Positions 50,112 to 58,883 are shown, numbered from the stretch's first letter. The stretch: 64,000 bases of DNA from Tersicoccus mangrovi (GCF_036881825.1 NZ_JBAJMW010000004.1:62001-126000), one strand, 5' to 3'. Translations and numbers: made by a program. Notes: generated by a model from the letters alone, not told the origin.

Positions 50112-51485
50112 TCAGTGTGACTCGAGGACGGCGACGACGCCCTGGCCGCCGGCCGCGCACACCGACACGAGGCCGCGGGTGCGGCGCCCCGTCGAGGCGG
50201 CGGTCTCCGCGAGCTGCTTGGCGAGCGCCCCGACGATCCGGCCGCCGGTCGCGGCGAAGGGGTGCCCCGCGGCCAGCGACGACCCGTTGACGTTGAGCTT
50301 GCTCCGGTCGATCGAGCCGAGCGGCGCCTCGAGCCCGAGCCGGGTGCGGCAGTACTCGGCGTCCTCCCACGCGGCGAGCGCGGAGAGCACGGTGGACGCG
50401 AAGGCCTCGTGGATCTCGTAGTAGTCGAAGTCCGCCAGGCTCAGGCCGTTGCGGGCGAGCAGGCGCGGCACGGCATACACCGGCGCCATCAGCAGTCCCT
50501 CGGCCCCGTTGACGAAGTCCACGGCGGCGGCCTCGGCGTCGATGACGTCGGCCAGCATGGGCAGGTCGTGATGCTGCGCCCAGTCCTCCGACGCCAGCAG
50601 CACTGCCGAGGCCCCGTCGGTCAGCGGAGTCGAGTTGCCCGCGGTCATCGTCGCCGGGGTGGACAGCGACTTGCCGAACACCGGGGAGAGCTTGGCCAGC
50701 TTCTCCATGCTGCTGTCGGCCCGGAGGTTGGTGTCGCGGGTGACGCCTCGATAGGAGGTGGTCAGATCGTCGAAGAACCCGCGGTCCCACGCGGCGGCGA
50801 GATTGCGGTGGCTGGCCAGCGCCAGCTCGTCCTGCGCCTCGCGGCTGATCTCCCACAGCGCCGTCGTCAGCGCCTGGTGCTCGCCCATCGACAGGCCGGT
50901 GCGCGGCTCGCCGGTCGACGGCGCGTTCGGCGCGAGGTCACGGGGGCGCAGCTTGACCACGGCGGCGAGCTTCTGCTGGGTGGTCTTCGCCCGGCCGAGC
51001 TCCAGCAGCACCTGGCGGAGACCCTCGCTGACCGCGATGGGGGCATCGGACGCGCTGTCCACGCCACCGGCGATGCCCGACTCGATCTGGCCCAGCCGGA
51101 TCTTGTTGGCGAGCCCGACGACGGTCTCCAGCCCCGTGGCACAGGCCTGCTGGAGGTCGTACGCGGGGGTGGCGGGGTCCAGCGCGGAGCCGAGGACGGC
51201 CTCGCGGGTCAGGTTGAAGTCCCGGGAGTGCTTGAGCACGGCACCCGCGGCGACCTCCCCGATCCGCTCCCCCGCCAACCCGAACCGCGCGACCAGGCCG
51301 TCGATCGCCGCGGTCAGCATGTCCTGGTTGGACACGCGGGAGTAGGGGCCGTTGGCACGGGCGAAGGGGATCCGGTTGCCGCCGACGACGACGGCCCGCC
51401 GGGTGGCGGCGGGCGTGGCGGCGGGCGTGGTGGCGGGCGTGCTGGGAGTGCTCGGCGTCGGGTTGCCGGATGCGTCCTGGGGCAT
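50112..51485 (-). CDS. acetyl-CoA C-acyltransferase (FadA2-like thiolase)
   Basis: A 457-residue thiolase. The nucleophile is Cys115 (DLQQACATGLET). The His motif is SSLAAGHPFAATGGRI and the second Cys is in SVCAAGGQG near the end. The first 28 residues are a Pro/Ala/Thr-rich extension encoded by 12-bp tandem repeats, and the fold starts at AVVVGGNRIPFAR. The ATG at 51485 has GAAGGA about 9 bases upstream. It is the first gene of the fabG-maoC operon and is divergent from tetR. Confidence 0.92.
   Translation of the reverse strand: MPQDASGNPTPSTPSTPATTPAATPAATRRAVVVGGNRIPFARANGPYSRVSNQDMLTAAIDGLVARFGLAGERIGEVAAGAVLKHSRDFNLTREAVLGSALDPATPAYDLQQACATGLETVVGLANKIRLGQIESGIAGGVDSASDAPIAVSEGLRQVLLELGRAKTTQQKLAAVVKLRPRDLAPNAPSTGEPRTGLSMGEHQALTTALWEISREAQDELALASHRNLAAAWDRGFFDDLTTSYRGVTRDTNLRADSSMEKLAKLSPVFGKSLSTPATMTAGNSTPLTDGASAVLLASEDWAQHHDLPMLADVIDAEAAAVDFVNGAEGLLMAPVYAVPRLLARNGLSLADFDYYEIHEAFASTVLSALAAWEDAEYCRTRLGLEAPLGSIDRSKLNVNGSSLAAGHPFAATGGRIVGALAKQLAETAASTGRRTRGLVSVCAAGGQGVVAVLESH
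51403..51438. repeat. three 12-bp tandem repeats inside the thiolase gene
   Basis: Units of consensus GTGGCGGCGGGC at 51403, 51415 and 51427 encode a repeated A-A-T-P block in the N-terminal extension of the thiolase. Confidence 0.7.
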
Positions 51486-51515
51486 GGAGTGCCGTCCTTC
51501 CATCGGGTGGTTACC

Positions 51516-51546
51516 GGTACCCAGCGTACCTGATACGCTGGGTACC
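51516..51546. promoter_or_regulatory. TetR operator overlapping both divergent promoters
   Basis: A perfect inverted repeat with 13-base arms (51516-51528 and 51534-51546) and a 5-base centre lies between thiolase and tetR. Each arm carries a TACGCT -10 on its own strand: 51534-51539 for tetR and 51523-51528 for thiolase. A bound repressor would block both. Confidence 0.75.
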
Positions 51547-52260
51547 GTGAACTCGACCGGACTGCGCCCTGCGCACCCCGAAGCGGACGGCCGCTCGATC
51601 CGGTGGCGCGCCCATCGCACCGCGCGCCGCGTGGAGCTGGTGCGCCTGGCGCGACGGGCCGTCCACCGCCTCGGTCCCGAGGCGTCGATGGACGAGATCG
51701 CGGCGGCGTCGGGCACGTCCAAGTCCGTGTTCTACCGGTACTTCGGCGACAAGGCAGGACTGCAGCAGGCCGTCGCCGAGCGCGTGCTCGGCCGTCTCGA
51801 GCAGGAGCTCCACGAGGCCGCGGTGAGCGCGCGGTCCCCGCTCGACGGCGTGCACGGCATGGTCCACGCCTATCTCGACCTGGCGGCGGCGTCCCCGAAC
51901 GTCTACGCGTTCGTCACCGGTGGTCCCACCACCGGCGCCCACATCCACCACTTCTTCCGCGCCGTCTCGACCCTGATGTCCGAGCCGATGCGCCGCCACG
52001 TCGAGGGACGGCGGTCCGTCGGAGACGCCTCCCGTGTGCTGGCCTACTGGCCGACCGCCGCCATCGGGCTCGTCCGCAACGCCGGCGAGCAGTGGCTGGC
52101 CACCCCGGACGGCCCCGACAAGCCCGGTCTCGACGCCTTCGCCGACCTGCTGACCGGCTGGCTCCTCGACGGCGTCATGAGCTCGCCCGGCACCCGTACT
52201 CCCCTTCCCGCGGCTTCCCCGACCGAGGCCGTCTCCCCCACCACGAAGGACAACCGATGA
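51547..52260 (+). CDS. TetR family transcriptional regulator
   Basis: A 237-residue regulator. The helix-turn-helix is at about 45-75 (SMDEIAAASGTSKSVFYRYF), followed by GDKAGLQQAVAERVL. The ligand domain is unlike QacR or TetR itself, and probably binds an acyl-CoA given the neighbours. The GTG at 51547 directly follows the operator palindrome, which fits a leaderless transcript. The stop overlaps the acyl-CoA oxidase-like start by 4 bases, so the regulator is coupled to the enzyme. Confidence 0.9.
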   Translation: MNSTGLRPAHPEADGRSIRWRAHRTARRVELVRLARRAVHRLGPEASMDEIAAASGTSKSVFYRYFGDKAGLQQAVAERVLGRLEQELHEAAVSARSPLDGVHGMVHAYLDLAAASPNVYAFVTGGPTTGAHIHHFFRAVSTLMSEPMRRHVEGRRSVGDASRVLAYWPTAAIGLVRNAGEQWLATPDGPDKPGLDAFADLLTGWLLDGVMSSPGTRTPLPAASPTEAVSPTTKDNR

Positions 52261-54368
52261 CCACTGTGGACACCACCGCCCCCACGTCGAGCCGCACGAA
52301 GTCGGCGCCGACGACGCCGACGCGCACCCCGTCGCTGGACGACGCGCCCCGCGTGGACGTGCCGGCGCTGGAGACCGTGCTGCTCGGCCGCTGGGCCGAC
52401 GTGCGCCGTCAGGCACGAGCGCTCGCCGCACGGGAGGACCTGCAGAAGATCGAGGGACAGCCCTGGGGCGAGCACCGCGAGCGCGTCCTCGGCCAGCTGC
52501 ACACCCTTGTCGCCGAGGGCGCCGTGCACCGGGCGTTCCCGAAGCGGCTCGGCGGCGAGGAGAACCACGGCGGCAACATCGCCGGCTTCGAGGAGCTGGT
52601 CGTCGCCGACCCGTCCCTGCAGATCAAGGCGGGCGTGCAGTGGGGCCTGTTCGGCTCCGCCGTCCTGCACCTGGGCACCGACGCCCACCAGGACGCGTGG
52701 CTGCCGGGCATCATGGACATGACCGTTCCGGGCGCCTTCGCGATGACCGAGACGGGGCACGGGTCCGACGTCGCCTCGATCGCCACCACCGCCACCTACG
52801 ACCCGACCACCGAGGAGTTCGACCTGCACACCCCGTTCCGGGCGGCGTGGAAGGACTACCTGGGCAATGCGGCCCTCCACGGCAAGGCGGCCGTCGTGTT
52901 CGCCCAGCTCGTCACGGGCGGCGTCAACCACGGCGTCCACGCCTTCTACGTGCCGATCCGGAACGACGAGGACGCCTTCCTGCCGGGTATAGGCGGCGAG
53001 GACGACGGTCACAAGGGCGGCCTGAACGGCATCGACAACGGCCGGCTGCACTTCACGCACGTCCGGGTACCCCGCTTCAACCTGCTCGACCGGTACGGCG
53101 CCGTCACCGCCGACGGCAGCTACAGCTCCCCCATCGCGAGCCCGGGTCGCCGCTTCTTCACGATGCTCGGCACCCTCGTGCAGGGTCGGGTCTCCCTCGA
53201 CGGGGCGAGCGTCGCGGCGAGCAAGGTCGCCCTGCAGATCGCCGTCACCTACGCCAACCAGCGCCGCCAGTTCGGCACGGGCACGGGCGAGGAGGAGGTG
53301 GTGATGGACTACCAGCGCCACCAGCGCCGGCTCATCACCCGCATCGCCCGCACCTACGCCGGCTCCTTCGCCCACGAGGAACTGCTCGCCCGGTTCGACG
53401 ACGTGTTCTCCGGGGCCCACGACACCGACGAGGACCGGCAGGATCTCGAGACCCTCGCCGCGGCGCTGAAGGCCCTCTCCACCTGGAACGCGCTCGACAC
53501 GATCCAGGAGTCCCGCGAGGCGTGCGGCGGGGCCGGGTTCCTCTCGGCCAACCGGTTCACCGGCCTGCGCGCCGACCTGGACGTCTACGCGACGTTCGAG
53601 GGCGACAACAACGTCCTCCTCCAGCTGGTGGCCAAGCGCCTGCTGACCGACTATGCCAACGACTTCCGCGGCATCGACTTCGGTGCCATGGCCCGGTACG
53701 CCGTCGGGCAGGCCGCGGACCGCACCTTCAGCCGGTCCGGCCTGCGGCAGGCCGTGCAGTTCTTCTCGGACCGCGGCGACCAGCGCCTCGCCGTCAACGC
53801 CCTGCGCGAGGAGGGCGCCCAGCGGGCGCTGCTGACCGGCCGGGTCGAGGACATGGTGGCCGAGGTCGCCCAGCACCTGCGGGCCGCGCGCAAGCTGCCC
53901 GCGGAGAAGGCCGCATCGGTGTTCAACTCGCACCAGAACGAGCTGATCGAGGCGGCCCGCGCGCACGGCGAACTGCTCCAGTGGGAGGCCTTCACCACCG
54001 CCCTGGCCTCGATCGAGGACGAGGGCACCCGCACCGTGCTCACCTGGGTGCGCGACCTGTTCGGCCTCACCCTGATCGAGGACAACCTCGGCTGGTACCT
54101 CATGCACGGGCGCATCTCGATGCAGCGGGCCCGGACCCTCTCCGGCTACGTCAACCGGCTGCTCGCCCGGCTGCGGCCGCACGCGCAGGACCTCGTCGAT
54201 GCCTTCGGGTACGAGCAGGCCCACCTTCGGGCGGCCATCTCCTCCGGCGCGGAGGCGCACCGGCAGGACGAGGCCCGGGCATATCAGCGGCAGCAGCGCG
54301 CGAACGGTGACGCCCCGGTCGACGAGAAGGTGCTCTACGCGCGGGAGTCCCCCAAGCGCGGGGCCTGA
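52257..54368 (+). CDS. acyl-CoA oxidase/dehydrogenase family protein
   Basis: A 703-residue flavoprotein, longer than ordinary acyl-CoA dehydrogenases (about 390). The central beta domain has GAFAMTETGHGSDVASI, and helices carry GRVSLDGASVAASKVALQIA and YANQRRQFG. CGGAGFLSANRFTGLRADLD and TFEGDNNVLLQLVAKRLL follow. The extra C-terminal domain (about 480-703) matches the acyl-CoA oxidase layout. Whether it uses oxygen or an electron-transfer flavoprotein cannot be told. A Thr/Pro-rich segment fills residues 1-35. It is coupled to tetR and ends in a perfect hairpin. Confidence 0.88.
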   Translation: MTTVDTTAPTSSRTKSAPTTPTRTPSLDDAPRVDVPALETVLLGRWADVRRQARALAAREDLQKIEGQPWGEHRERVLGQLHTLVAEGAVHRAFPKRLGGEENHGGNIAGFEELVVADPSLQIKAGVQWGLFGSAVLHLGTDAHQDAWLPGIMDMTVPGAFAMTETGHGSDVASIATTATYDPTTEEFDLHTPFRAAWKDYLGNAALHGKAAVVFAQLVTGGVNHGVHAFYVPIRNDEDAFLPGIGGEDDGHKGGLNGIDNGRLHFTHVRVPRFNLLDRYGAVTADGSYSSPIASPGRRFFTMLGTLVQGRVSLDGASVAASKVALQIAVTYANQRRQFGTGTGEEEVVMDYQRHQRRLITRIARTYAGSFAHEELLARFDDVFSGAHDTDEDRQDLETLAAALKALSTWNALDTIQESREACGGAGFLSANRFTGLRADLDVYATFEGDNNVLLQLVAKRLLTDYANDFRGIDFGAMARYAVGQAADRTFSRSGLRQAVQFFSDRGDQRLAVNALREEGAQRALLTGRVEDMVAEVAQHLRAARKLPAEKAASVFNSHQNELIEAARAHGELLQWEAFTTALASIEDEGTRTVLTWVRDLFGLTLIEDNLGWYLMHGRISMQRARTLSGYVNRLLARLRPHAQDLVDAFGYEQAHLRAAISSGAEAHRQDEARAYQRQQRANGDAPVDEKVLYARESPKRGA

Positions 54369-54380
54369 CACCACCGAAGG

Positions 54381-54434
54381 TCAGACGGACAGCGGCCCCG
54401 GACGGATCACCGTCCGGGGCCGCTGTCCGTCTGA
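54381..54434. terminator. bidirectional terminator hairpin
   Basis: A perfect 24-bp stem (54382-54405 with 54410-54433), extended by a T-A pair at 54381/54434, closes a 4-base loop between the convergent oxidase-like gene and glgA. Confidence 0.85.
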
Positions 54435-54446
54435 GGGGTCGGCCGC

Positions 54447-55640
54447 TCAGAGCACGCTGCGGTACACGTCCATCGTCGTCCGCCCGATCGACTCCCACGA
54501 GAAGTGCTCCTGGGCGCGGCGGCGCCCGGCCTCGCCCATCCGCCGGGCCTCGTCGCGGTCGCTCACGGTCTCGGTCAGGGCGGCGGCGAAGTCCCGGACG
54601 AACCGGTCGGGGTCCAGCGGGGTGCCGGTGCCGTCCTGCACCTGCTCGATCGGCACGAGCCGGCCGGTGACGCCGTCGTCGACCACCTCCGGGATGCCCC
54701 CGGTGGCGCTCGCGACGACCGCGGCCCCGCACGCCATGGCCTCGAGGTTGACGATGCCGAGCGGCTCGTAGACCGAGGGGCAGGCGAACGCCGTGGTGTG
54801 GGAGAGGATCTGGATCAGCTCGCGCCGCGGCAGCATCTTCTCGATCAGCACGACGCCGTCGCGCTCGGCCTTCAGCTCCTCGATCAGCTGGTTGACCTCG
54901 GCTCCGAGCTCGGGCGTGTCGGCGGCCCCGGCGCACAGGACGACCTGCACCTCCGGCGGCAGCAGCTTGGCGGCACGGAGCAGGTAGGGCACCCCCTTCT
55001 GCCGGGTGATCCGGCCGACGAAGGTGACGGAGGGCCGGTGCGGGTCGATGCCGTAGGACTCGAGCACGTCGGTCTCGAGGTCCGGCTCCCACAGGCTCAC
55101 GTCGATGCCGTTGTGCACGACCTTGACCTTCGCCGGGTCGACGTCGGGGTAGCAGCGCAGGATGTCCGCCCGCATGCCGGCGGACACGGCGATGATCGCG
55201 TCGGCCGCCTCGTAGGCGGTCTTCTCGGCCCACGACGACAGCGCGTAGCCGCCGCCGAGCTGCTCGGCCTTCCAGGGCCGCAGCGGCTCGAGGCTGTGGG
55301 CGGAGAGCACGTGCGGGATGCCGTGCAGCAGCTTGGCCAGGTGCCCGGCGAGGTTGGCGTACCAGGTGTGGGAGTGGACGAGGTCGGCGCCGGCGATGCC
55401 GGGCACGATCGCCAGGTCGACACCGAACGTCTGGAGCGCCGCATTGGCGTCGCCGAGCTCCGTCAGGTTCGGGTAGGCGCGCACGGTCGCGCCGTGGAAG
55501 TCGGTGTCCCGCGCGGCACCGAAGCAGTGCACGTACAGGTCCACCTGGGAGGCGAGCACACGGCTCAGCTCCGCGACGTGGACTCCTGCCCCGCCGTAGA
55601 TGTCCGGCGGGAACTCCTTGCTCACGATGTCGATGCGCAC
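54447..55640 (-). CDS. glgA: glycogen synthase / ADP-glucose-dependent glycosyltransferase
   Basis: A 397-residue GT-B glycosyltransferase of family 4. It starts VRIDIVSKEFPPDIYGGAGV, binds the donor near VTFVGRITRQKGVPYLLRAA and has the ExFACPSVYEPLGI-like motif (TTAFACPSVYEPLGIVNLEA). It is the actinobacterial type; the M. tuberculosis relative (GlgM) makes maltose 1-phosphate from ADP-glucose and is divergent from glgC in the same way. GTG at 55640 fits a leaderless promoter; longer in-frame starts add non-homologous residues. Confidence 0.92.
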   Translation of the reverse strand: MRIDIVSKEFPPDIYGGAGVHVAELSRVLASQVDLYVHCFGAARDTDFHGATVRAYPNLTELGDANAALQTFGVDLAIVPGIAGADLVHSHTWYANLAGHLAKLLHGIPHVLSAHSLEPLRPWKAEQLGGGYALSSWAEKTAYEAADAIIAVSAGMRADILRCYPDVDPAKVKVVHNGIDVSLWEPDLETDVLESYGIDPHRPSVTFVGRITRQKGVPYLLRAAKLLPPEVQVVLCAGAADTPELGAEVNQLIEELKAERDGVVLIEKMLPRRELIQILSHTTAFACPSVYEPLGIVNLEAMACGAAVVASATGGIPEVVDDGVTGRLVPIEQVQDGTGTPLDPDRFVRDFAAALTETVSDRDEARRMGEAGRRRAQEHFSWESIGRTTMDVYRSVL

Positions 55641-55646
55641 AGTGCC

Positions 55647-55652
55647 AAGGTA
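55647..55652 (-). promoter_or_regulatory. -10 element, leaderless-type promoter of glgA
   Basis: TACCTT lies 6 bases before the GTG at 55640. Confidence 0.45.
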
Positions 55653-55754
55653 GTGCCTGTCGGCGGTGTCCTCTAGTGTGAGTCTCACCGACGCCGCAGG
55701 TCGGAGCACCAGCCGGCATCCCGCTCGCGGGGTGCACGTCGAGAAAGGTCAGTG

Positions 55755-55766
55755 ATGCCCTCATGA
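55755..55766 (+). CDS. three-codon upstream ORF overlapping the glgC start
   Basis: ATG-CCC-TCA-TGA has GAGAAAGG 6 bases upstream (55741-55748). Its TGA overlaps the glgC ATG as ATGA (55763-55766). No other ribosome binding site lies before glgC, so glgC may be read after termination and restart. Confidence 0.45.
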   Translation: MPS

Positions 55767-57004
55767 GCCCCAAAGTCCTCGCGATCGTGCTGGCCGGCGG
55801 CGAGGGGAACCGCCTGATGCCGCTGACCATGGACCGCGCGAAGCCCGCCGTCCCGTTCGGCGGTAGTTACCGCCTCATCGACTTCGCCCTCTCGAACCTG
55901 GTGAACTCCCGGTACCTGCAGGTCGTCGTGCTGACCCAGTACAAGTCGCACAGCCTCGACCGGCACATCTCCGAGACGTGGCGGATGTCCACCCTGCTCG
56001 GCAACTACGTCGCCTCCGTGCCTGCCCAGCAGCGCGTCGGCAAGAGCTGGTTCCAGGGCAGCGCGGACGCCATCTACCAGTCGCTCAACCTCATCCACGA
56101 CGCCCGGCCCGACATCGTCGTCGTCGTCGGCGCGGACCACGTGTACCGGATGGACTTCTCCCAGATGGTGGACGCGCACATCGCCTCGGGCGCCTCCGCG
56201 TCGGTGGCCGCCGTGCGTCAGCCGCTCGACCAGGTGTCCCAGTTCGGCGTCATCGAGACGGACCCGCAGGACCGGTCCCGGATCGCCCGCTTCGTCGAGA
56301 AGCCGCCGACGACCGAGGGCCTGCCGGACGACCCGAACAGCTTCCTCGCATCGATGGGCAACTACGTGTTCACCACGGACGCCCTCGTCGAGGCGCTGCG
56401 GGCCGACAACGAGCGGCTCGACACCAAGCACGACATGGGCGGGGACCTCGTCCCCTACTTCGTGGACCGGAACGACTGCGCCGTCTACGACTTCACGGAG
56501 AACTCGGTGGCCGGCTCCACCGAACGGGATCGCCGGTACTGGCGCGACGTCGGGACCATCGACTCGTTCTACGACGCCCACATGGACCTGATCTCGCCGC
56601 TGCCGATCTTCAACCTCTACAACATGGACTGGCCGATCTACACCCGCCAGATCACGTCGCCGCCGGCGAAGTTCGTGCGGGGCCGCAACCCCGACTGGGG
56701 CGTCGCCTACGACTCGATCGTCGGCCCGGGCGCCGTCGTCACCGGCGGCCTGGTGAAGGGCTCGGTGCTCTCCCCCGACGTGTTCGTCTCCGACGGCGCG
56801 CGCGTCTCGGGTGGCGTGCTGATGGACAACGTCCTCATCGGGCGGGGCGCCGTGGTCAAGCGCGCGATCCTCGACAAGAACGTCCGGCTCGAGGACGGCG
56901 CCACCGTGGGCGTCGACGCCGAACTGGACCGCTCCCGCGGGTACAAGGTCACCGACTCGGGCATCACCGTCGTCAGCAAGGGTGTGACGGTCGCCGCGTC
57001 CTGA
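55763..57004 (+). CDS. glgC: glucose-1-phosphate adenylyltransferase
   Basis: A 413-residue enzyme that makes ADP-glucose from glucose 1-phosphate and ATP, the first step of glycogen synthesis. Motifs are VLAIVLAGGEGNRLMPLTMD (ATP site), PAVPFGGSYRLIDFALSNL, GSADAIYQSLNLI, VGADHVYRMDF and FVEKPPTT. The C-terminal left-handed beta helix follows (about 300-413). It lies divergent from glgA and shares the 122-base intergenic region with it. Confidence 0.96.
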   Translation: MSPKVLAIVLAGGEGNRLMPLTMDRAKPAVPFGGSYRLIDFALSNLVNSRYLQVVVLTQYKSHSLDRHISETWRMSTLLGNYVASVPAQQRVGKSWFQGSADAIYQSLNLIHDARPDIVVVVGADHVYRMDFSQMVDAHIASGASASVAAVRQPLDQVSQFGVIETDPQDRSRIARFVEKPPTTEGLPDDPNSFLASMGNYVFTTDALVEALRADNERLDTKHDMGGDLVPYFVDRNDCAVYDFTENSVAGSTERDRRYWRDVGTIDSFYDAHMDLISPLPIFNLYNMDWPIYTRQITSPPAKFVRGRNPDWGVAYDSIVGPGAVVTGGLVKGSVLSPDVFVSDGARVSGGVLMDNVLIGRGAVVKRAILDKNVRLEDGATVGVDAELDRSRGYKVTDSGITVVSKGVTVAAS

Positions 57005-57017
57005 GACCGATGCCTCC

Positions 57018-57050
57018 GCCGGCCGGCCGGCGCTTCATCGGCCGACCGGC
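57018..57050. terminator. hairpin between convergent glgC and the transglutaminase gene
   Basis: Arms 57018-57029 and 57039-57050 pair at 11 of 12 positions around a 9-base loop. Confidence 0.5.
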
Positions 57051-57063
57051 GCGGCGGCCTGGC

Positions 57064-57918
57064 TCACGCGAGCCGTGTCACCGCGACCCGGACGGCGAGC
57101 GTCGAGCCGCCGCCACCGGAGAGGATGCCCTTCAGGGGCGTGACGTCCCGGTAGTCCCGGCCTCGGGCGACGACGACGTGCAGGTCCCCGACCGGCCCGG
57201 TGTTGGTCGGGTCCCAGGCGCGCCAGGCGCCGTCCCACCACTCGACCCAGGCGTGGGACTCTCCGACGACCTCCTCGCCGATCCCGGCCGCGGGCCGGGG
57301 GTGCAGGTAGCCGGAGACGTAGCGGGCCGGGATGCCGAGGCTGCGCAGGGCGCCCGCTCCCAGGTGCGCGAGGTCCTGGCAGACGCCCTTGCGGGCGGTC
57401 CACGCGTGTTCGGCGTTCGAGTGCACGTGCGTCGCGCCGGGCACGTAGCTCATCTGCCCCCGCATCCAGGCGAAGACCGCCATCGCCGCCTCGTGCGGGT
57501 TCAGGCCCCGCACCTCGTCGCGCACGAGTGCGATCACCTCGTCGCCGGGTCCGGACAACGGGGTCTGCGGCAACCAGTCCGAGAACCGGTTCTGCGCGGC
57601 CGGGCCGTGAAGCTCGTCCCAGTCGACGGGGTCGGCGTCGACCTCGCCGGGACCGCGGCCGCGGTGCACCTCGACGGTCGCCTCGGCGAGCACGGCCAGC
57701 CTGTCGTGCGGGCTGGTGATGTCGAAGCTGGTGACACGGGTGCCCCAGTAGTCGCGGTAGGTCTCGACGGCGGCCTGCTCGGGACCGACGGTCAGGGAGG
57801 ACTCGAGCACCACCTGGTGGGGGTCGGTGATCGGCGACATGCGCGCCTCGTTGTAGGACAGGGACACGCGGCGCACGTAGTCGTACGTGGTCCGGTGGGA
57901 GATCCGCAGCCGGGTCAT
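57064..57918 (-). CDS. transglutaminase-like family protein
   Basis: A 284-residue cysteine peptidase-fold protein. The N-terminal bacterial transglutaminase-like domain (RLRISHRTTYDYVRRVSLSY) is followed by the core with the likely triad: Cys in KGVCQDLAHLGAG, His in GESHAWVEWW and Asp in WRAWDPTN. The family acts as protease or amide-forming enzyme. It is the third gene of an operon with alpha-E and ATP-grasp genes, whose start overlaps the alpha-E stop by 4 bases (57915-57918). Confidence 0.9.
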   Translation of the reverse strand: MTRLRISHRTTYDYVRRVSLSYNEARMSPITDPHQVVLESSLTVGPEQAAVETYRDYWGTRVTSFDITSPHDRLAVLAEATVEVHRGRGPGEVDADPVDWDELHGPAAQNRFSDWLPQTPLSGPGDEVIALVRDEVRGLNPHEAAMAVFAWMRGQMSYVPGATHVHSNAEHAWTARKGVCQDLAHLGAGALRSLGIPARYVSGYLHPRPAAGIGEEVVGESHAWVEWWDGAWRAWDPTNTGPVGDLHVVVARGRDYRDVTPLKGILSGGGGSTLAVRVAVTRLA

Positions 57919-58832
57919 GACAGTTCCCCCACCCATTCGAGGCTCTCGGACCGGGAGAAGTACTTCCGGGAGATGGCGTCGGAGGCGCGGGCGCAGGCCT
58001 GCTGCACCCGGTCCATGTGTTCGGGCAGTTCGTCGAGCAGGTCCGCGGTCTGGTGGAACTCGAGGAACGAGCGGGCCTGGCCGACGAGGCGACGGGCGTC
58101 GTCGAGGAACCCGATCCGCTGGTTGGACGGGTCGAGCTGCTCGAGCGCGGTCTCGGCCTCGGTCAGGGCGTAGACGATCGAGCGCGGGAAGAGCCGGTCC
58201 AGCAGGAGGAACTCGGCGGCCTCCTCGTCGCCGAACGCGGCCCGCTGGTTGCGCAGGAACGACTCGTAGGCGCCCGCACAGCGCAGCATCGTCACCCACG
58301 AGTTGGCGACGTCGCGCGTGGAGAGCATGCGCGCCGTCATGTCCGCCCGCTCGAGGCTGCGGCCGAGCACCATGAACACCCAGCTCTCGTCGTGGCTCAT
58401 GGTCAGGTCCGCGAGGCCGCGCACCATCGCCGTCCGCTCGCCCACCCAGGTGCAGAACCGGTAGGTGCCGACGACGTCCTTGCGGTGCTGGCTCAGGCCG
58501 TACCAGGTGGTGTTCAGGCACTCCCAGAGGCCCGAGGACACCGTCTCGCGGGCCCGGCGCGCGTTCTCGCGGGCGGCGCCGAGGGCCCCGGCGATCGAGG
58601 CGGGCGAGCTGCGGTCGTAGGCGAGGGCGTCCAGGAGCGGGCCGATACCGATGCCCTCGTCGCCGCGCCCGGTGCCCATGACCGCGAGCAGCCGGCGCGC
58701 GACCAGTTCCTGGTCCGCGGCGCTCATCTGGTTCATGCGTTCCAGGTGCACGTCGAGGATGCGCGCGGTGCCGTCGGCACGCTCGACGTAGCGGCCGATC
58801 CAGAACAACGACTCGGCGATCCGGCTGAGCAT
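57915..58832 (-). CDS. alpha-E domain-containing protein
   Basis: A 305-residue all-helical protein (DUF403). It begins MLSRIAESLFWIGRYVERAD and has VFMVLGRSLERADMTARML in the middle, both typical of the family. No enzyme activity is known; it is always found with circularly permuted ATP-grasp proteins. It lies 51 bases after the ATP-grasp gene. Confidence 0.92.
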   Translation of the reverse strand: MLSRIAESLFWIGRYVERADGTARILDVHLERMNQMSAADQELVARRLLAVMGTGRGDEGIGIGPLLDALAYDRSSPASIAGALGAARENARRARETVSSGLWECLNTTWYGLSQHRKDVVGTYRFCTWVGERTAMVRGLADLTMSHDESWVFMVLGRSLERADMTARMLSTRDVANSWVTMLRCAGAYESFLRNQRAAFGDEEAAEFLLLDRLFPRSIVYALTEAETALEQLDPSNQRIGFLDDARRLVGQARSFLEFHQTADLLDELPEHMDRVQQACARASDAISRKYFSRSESLEWVGELS

Positions 58833-58883
58833 CCCGTCTCCTTTCCGTTCCTGCTGCTCGCTGCTGACTCTCGCTGACGCTGG

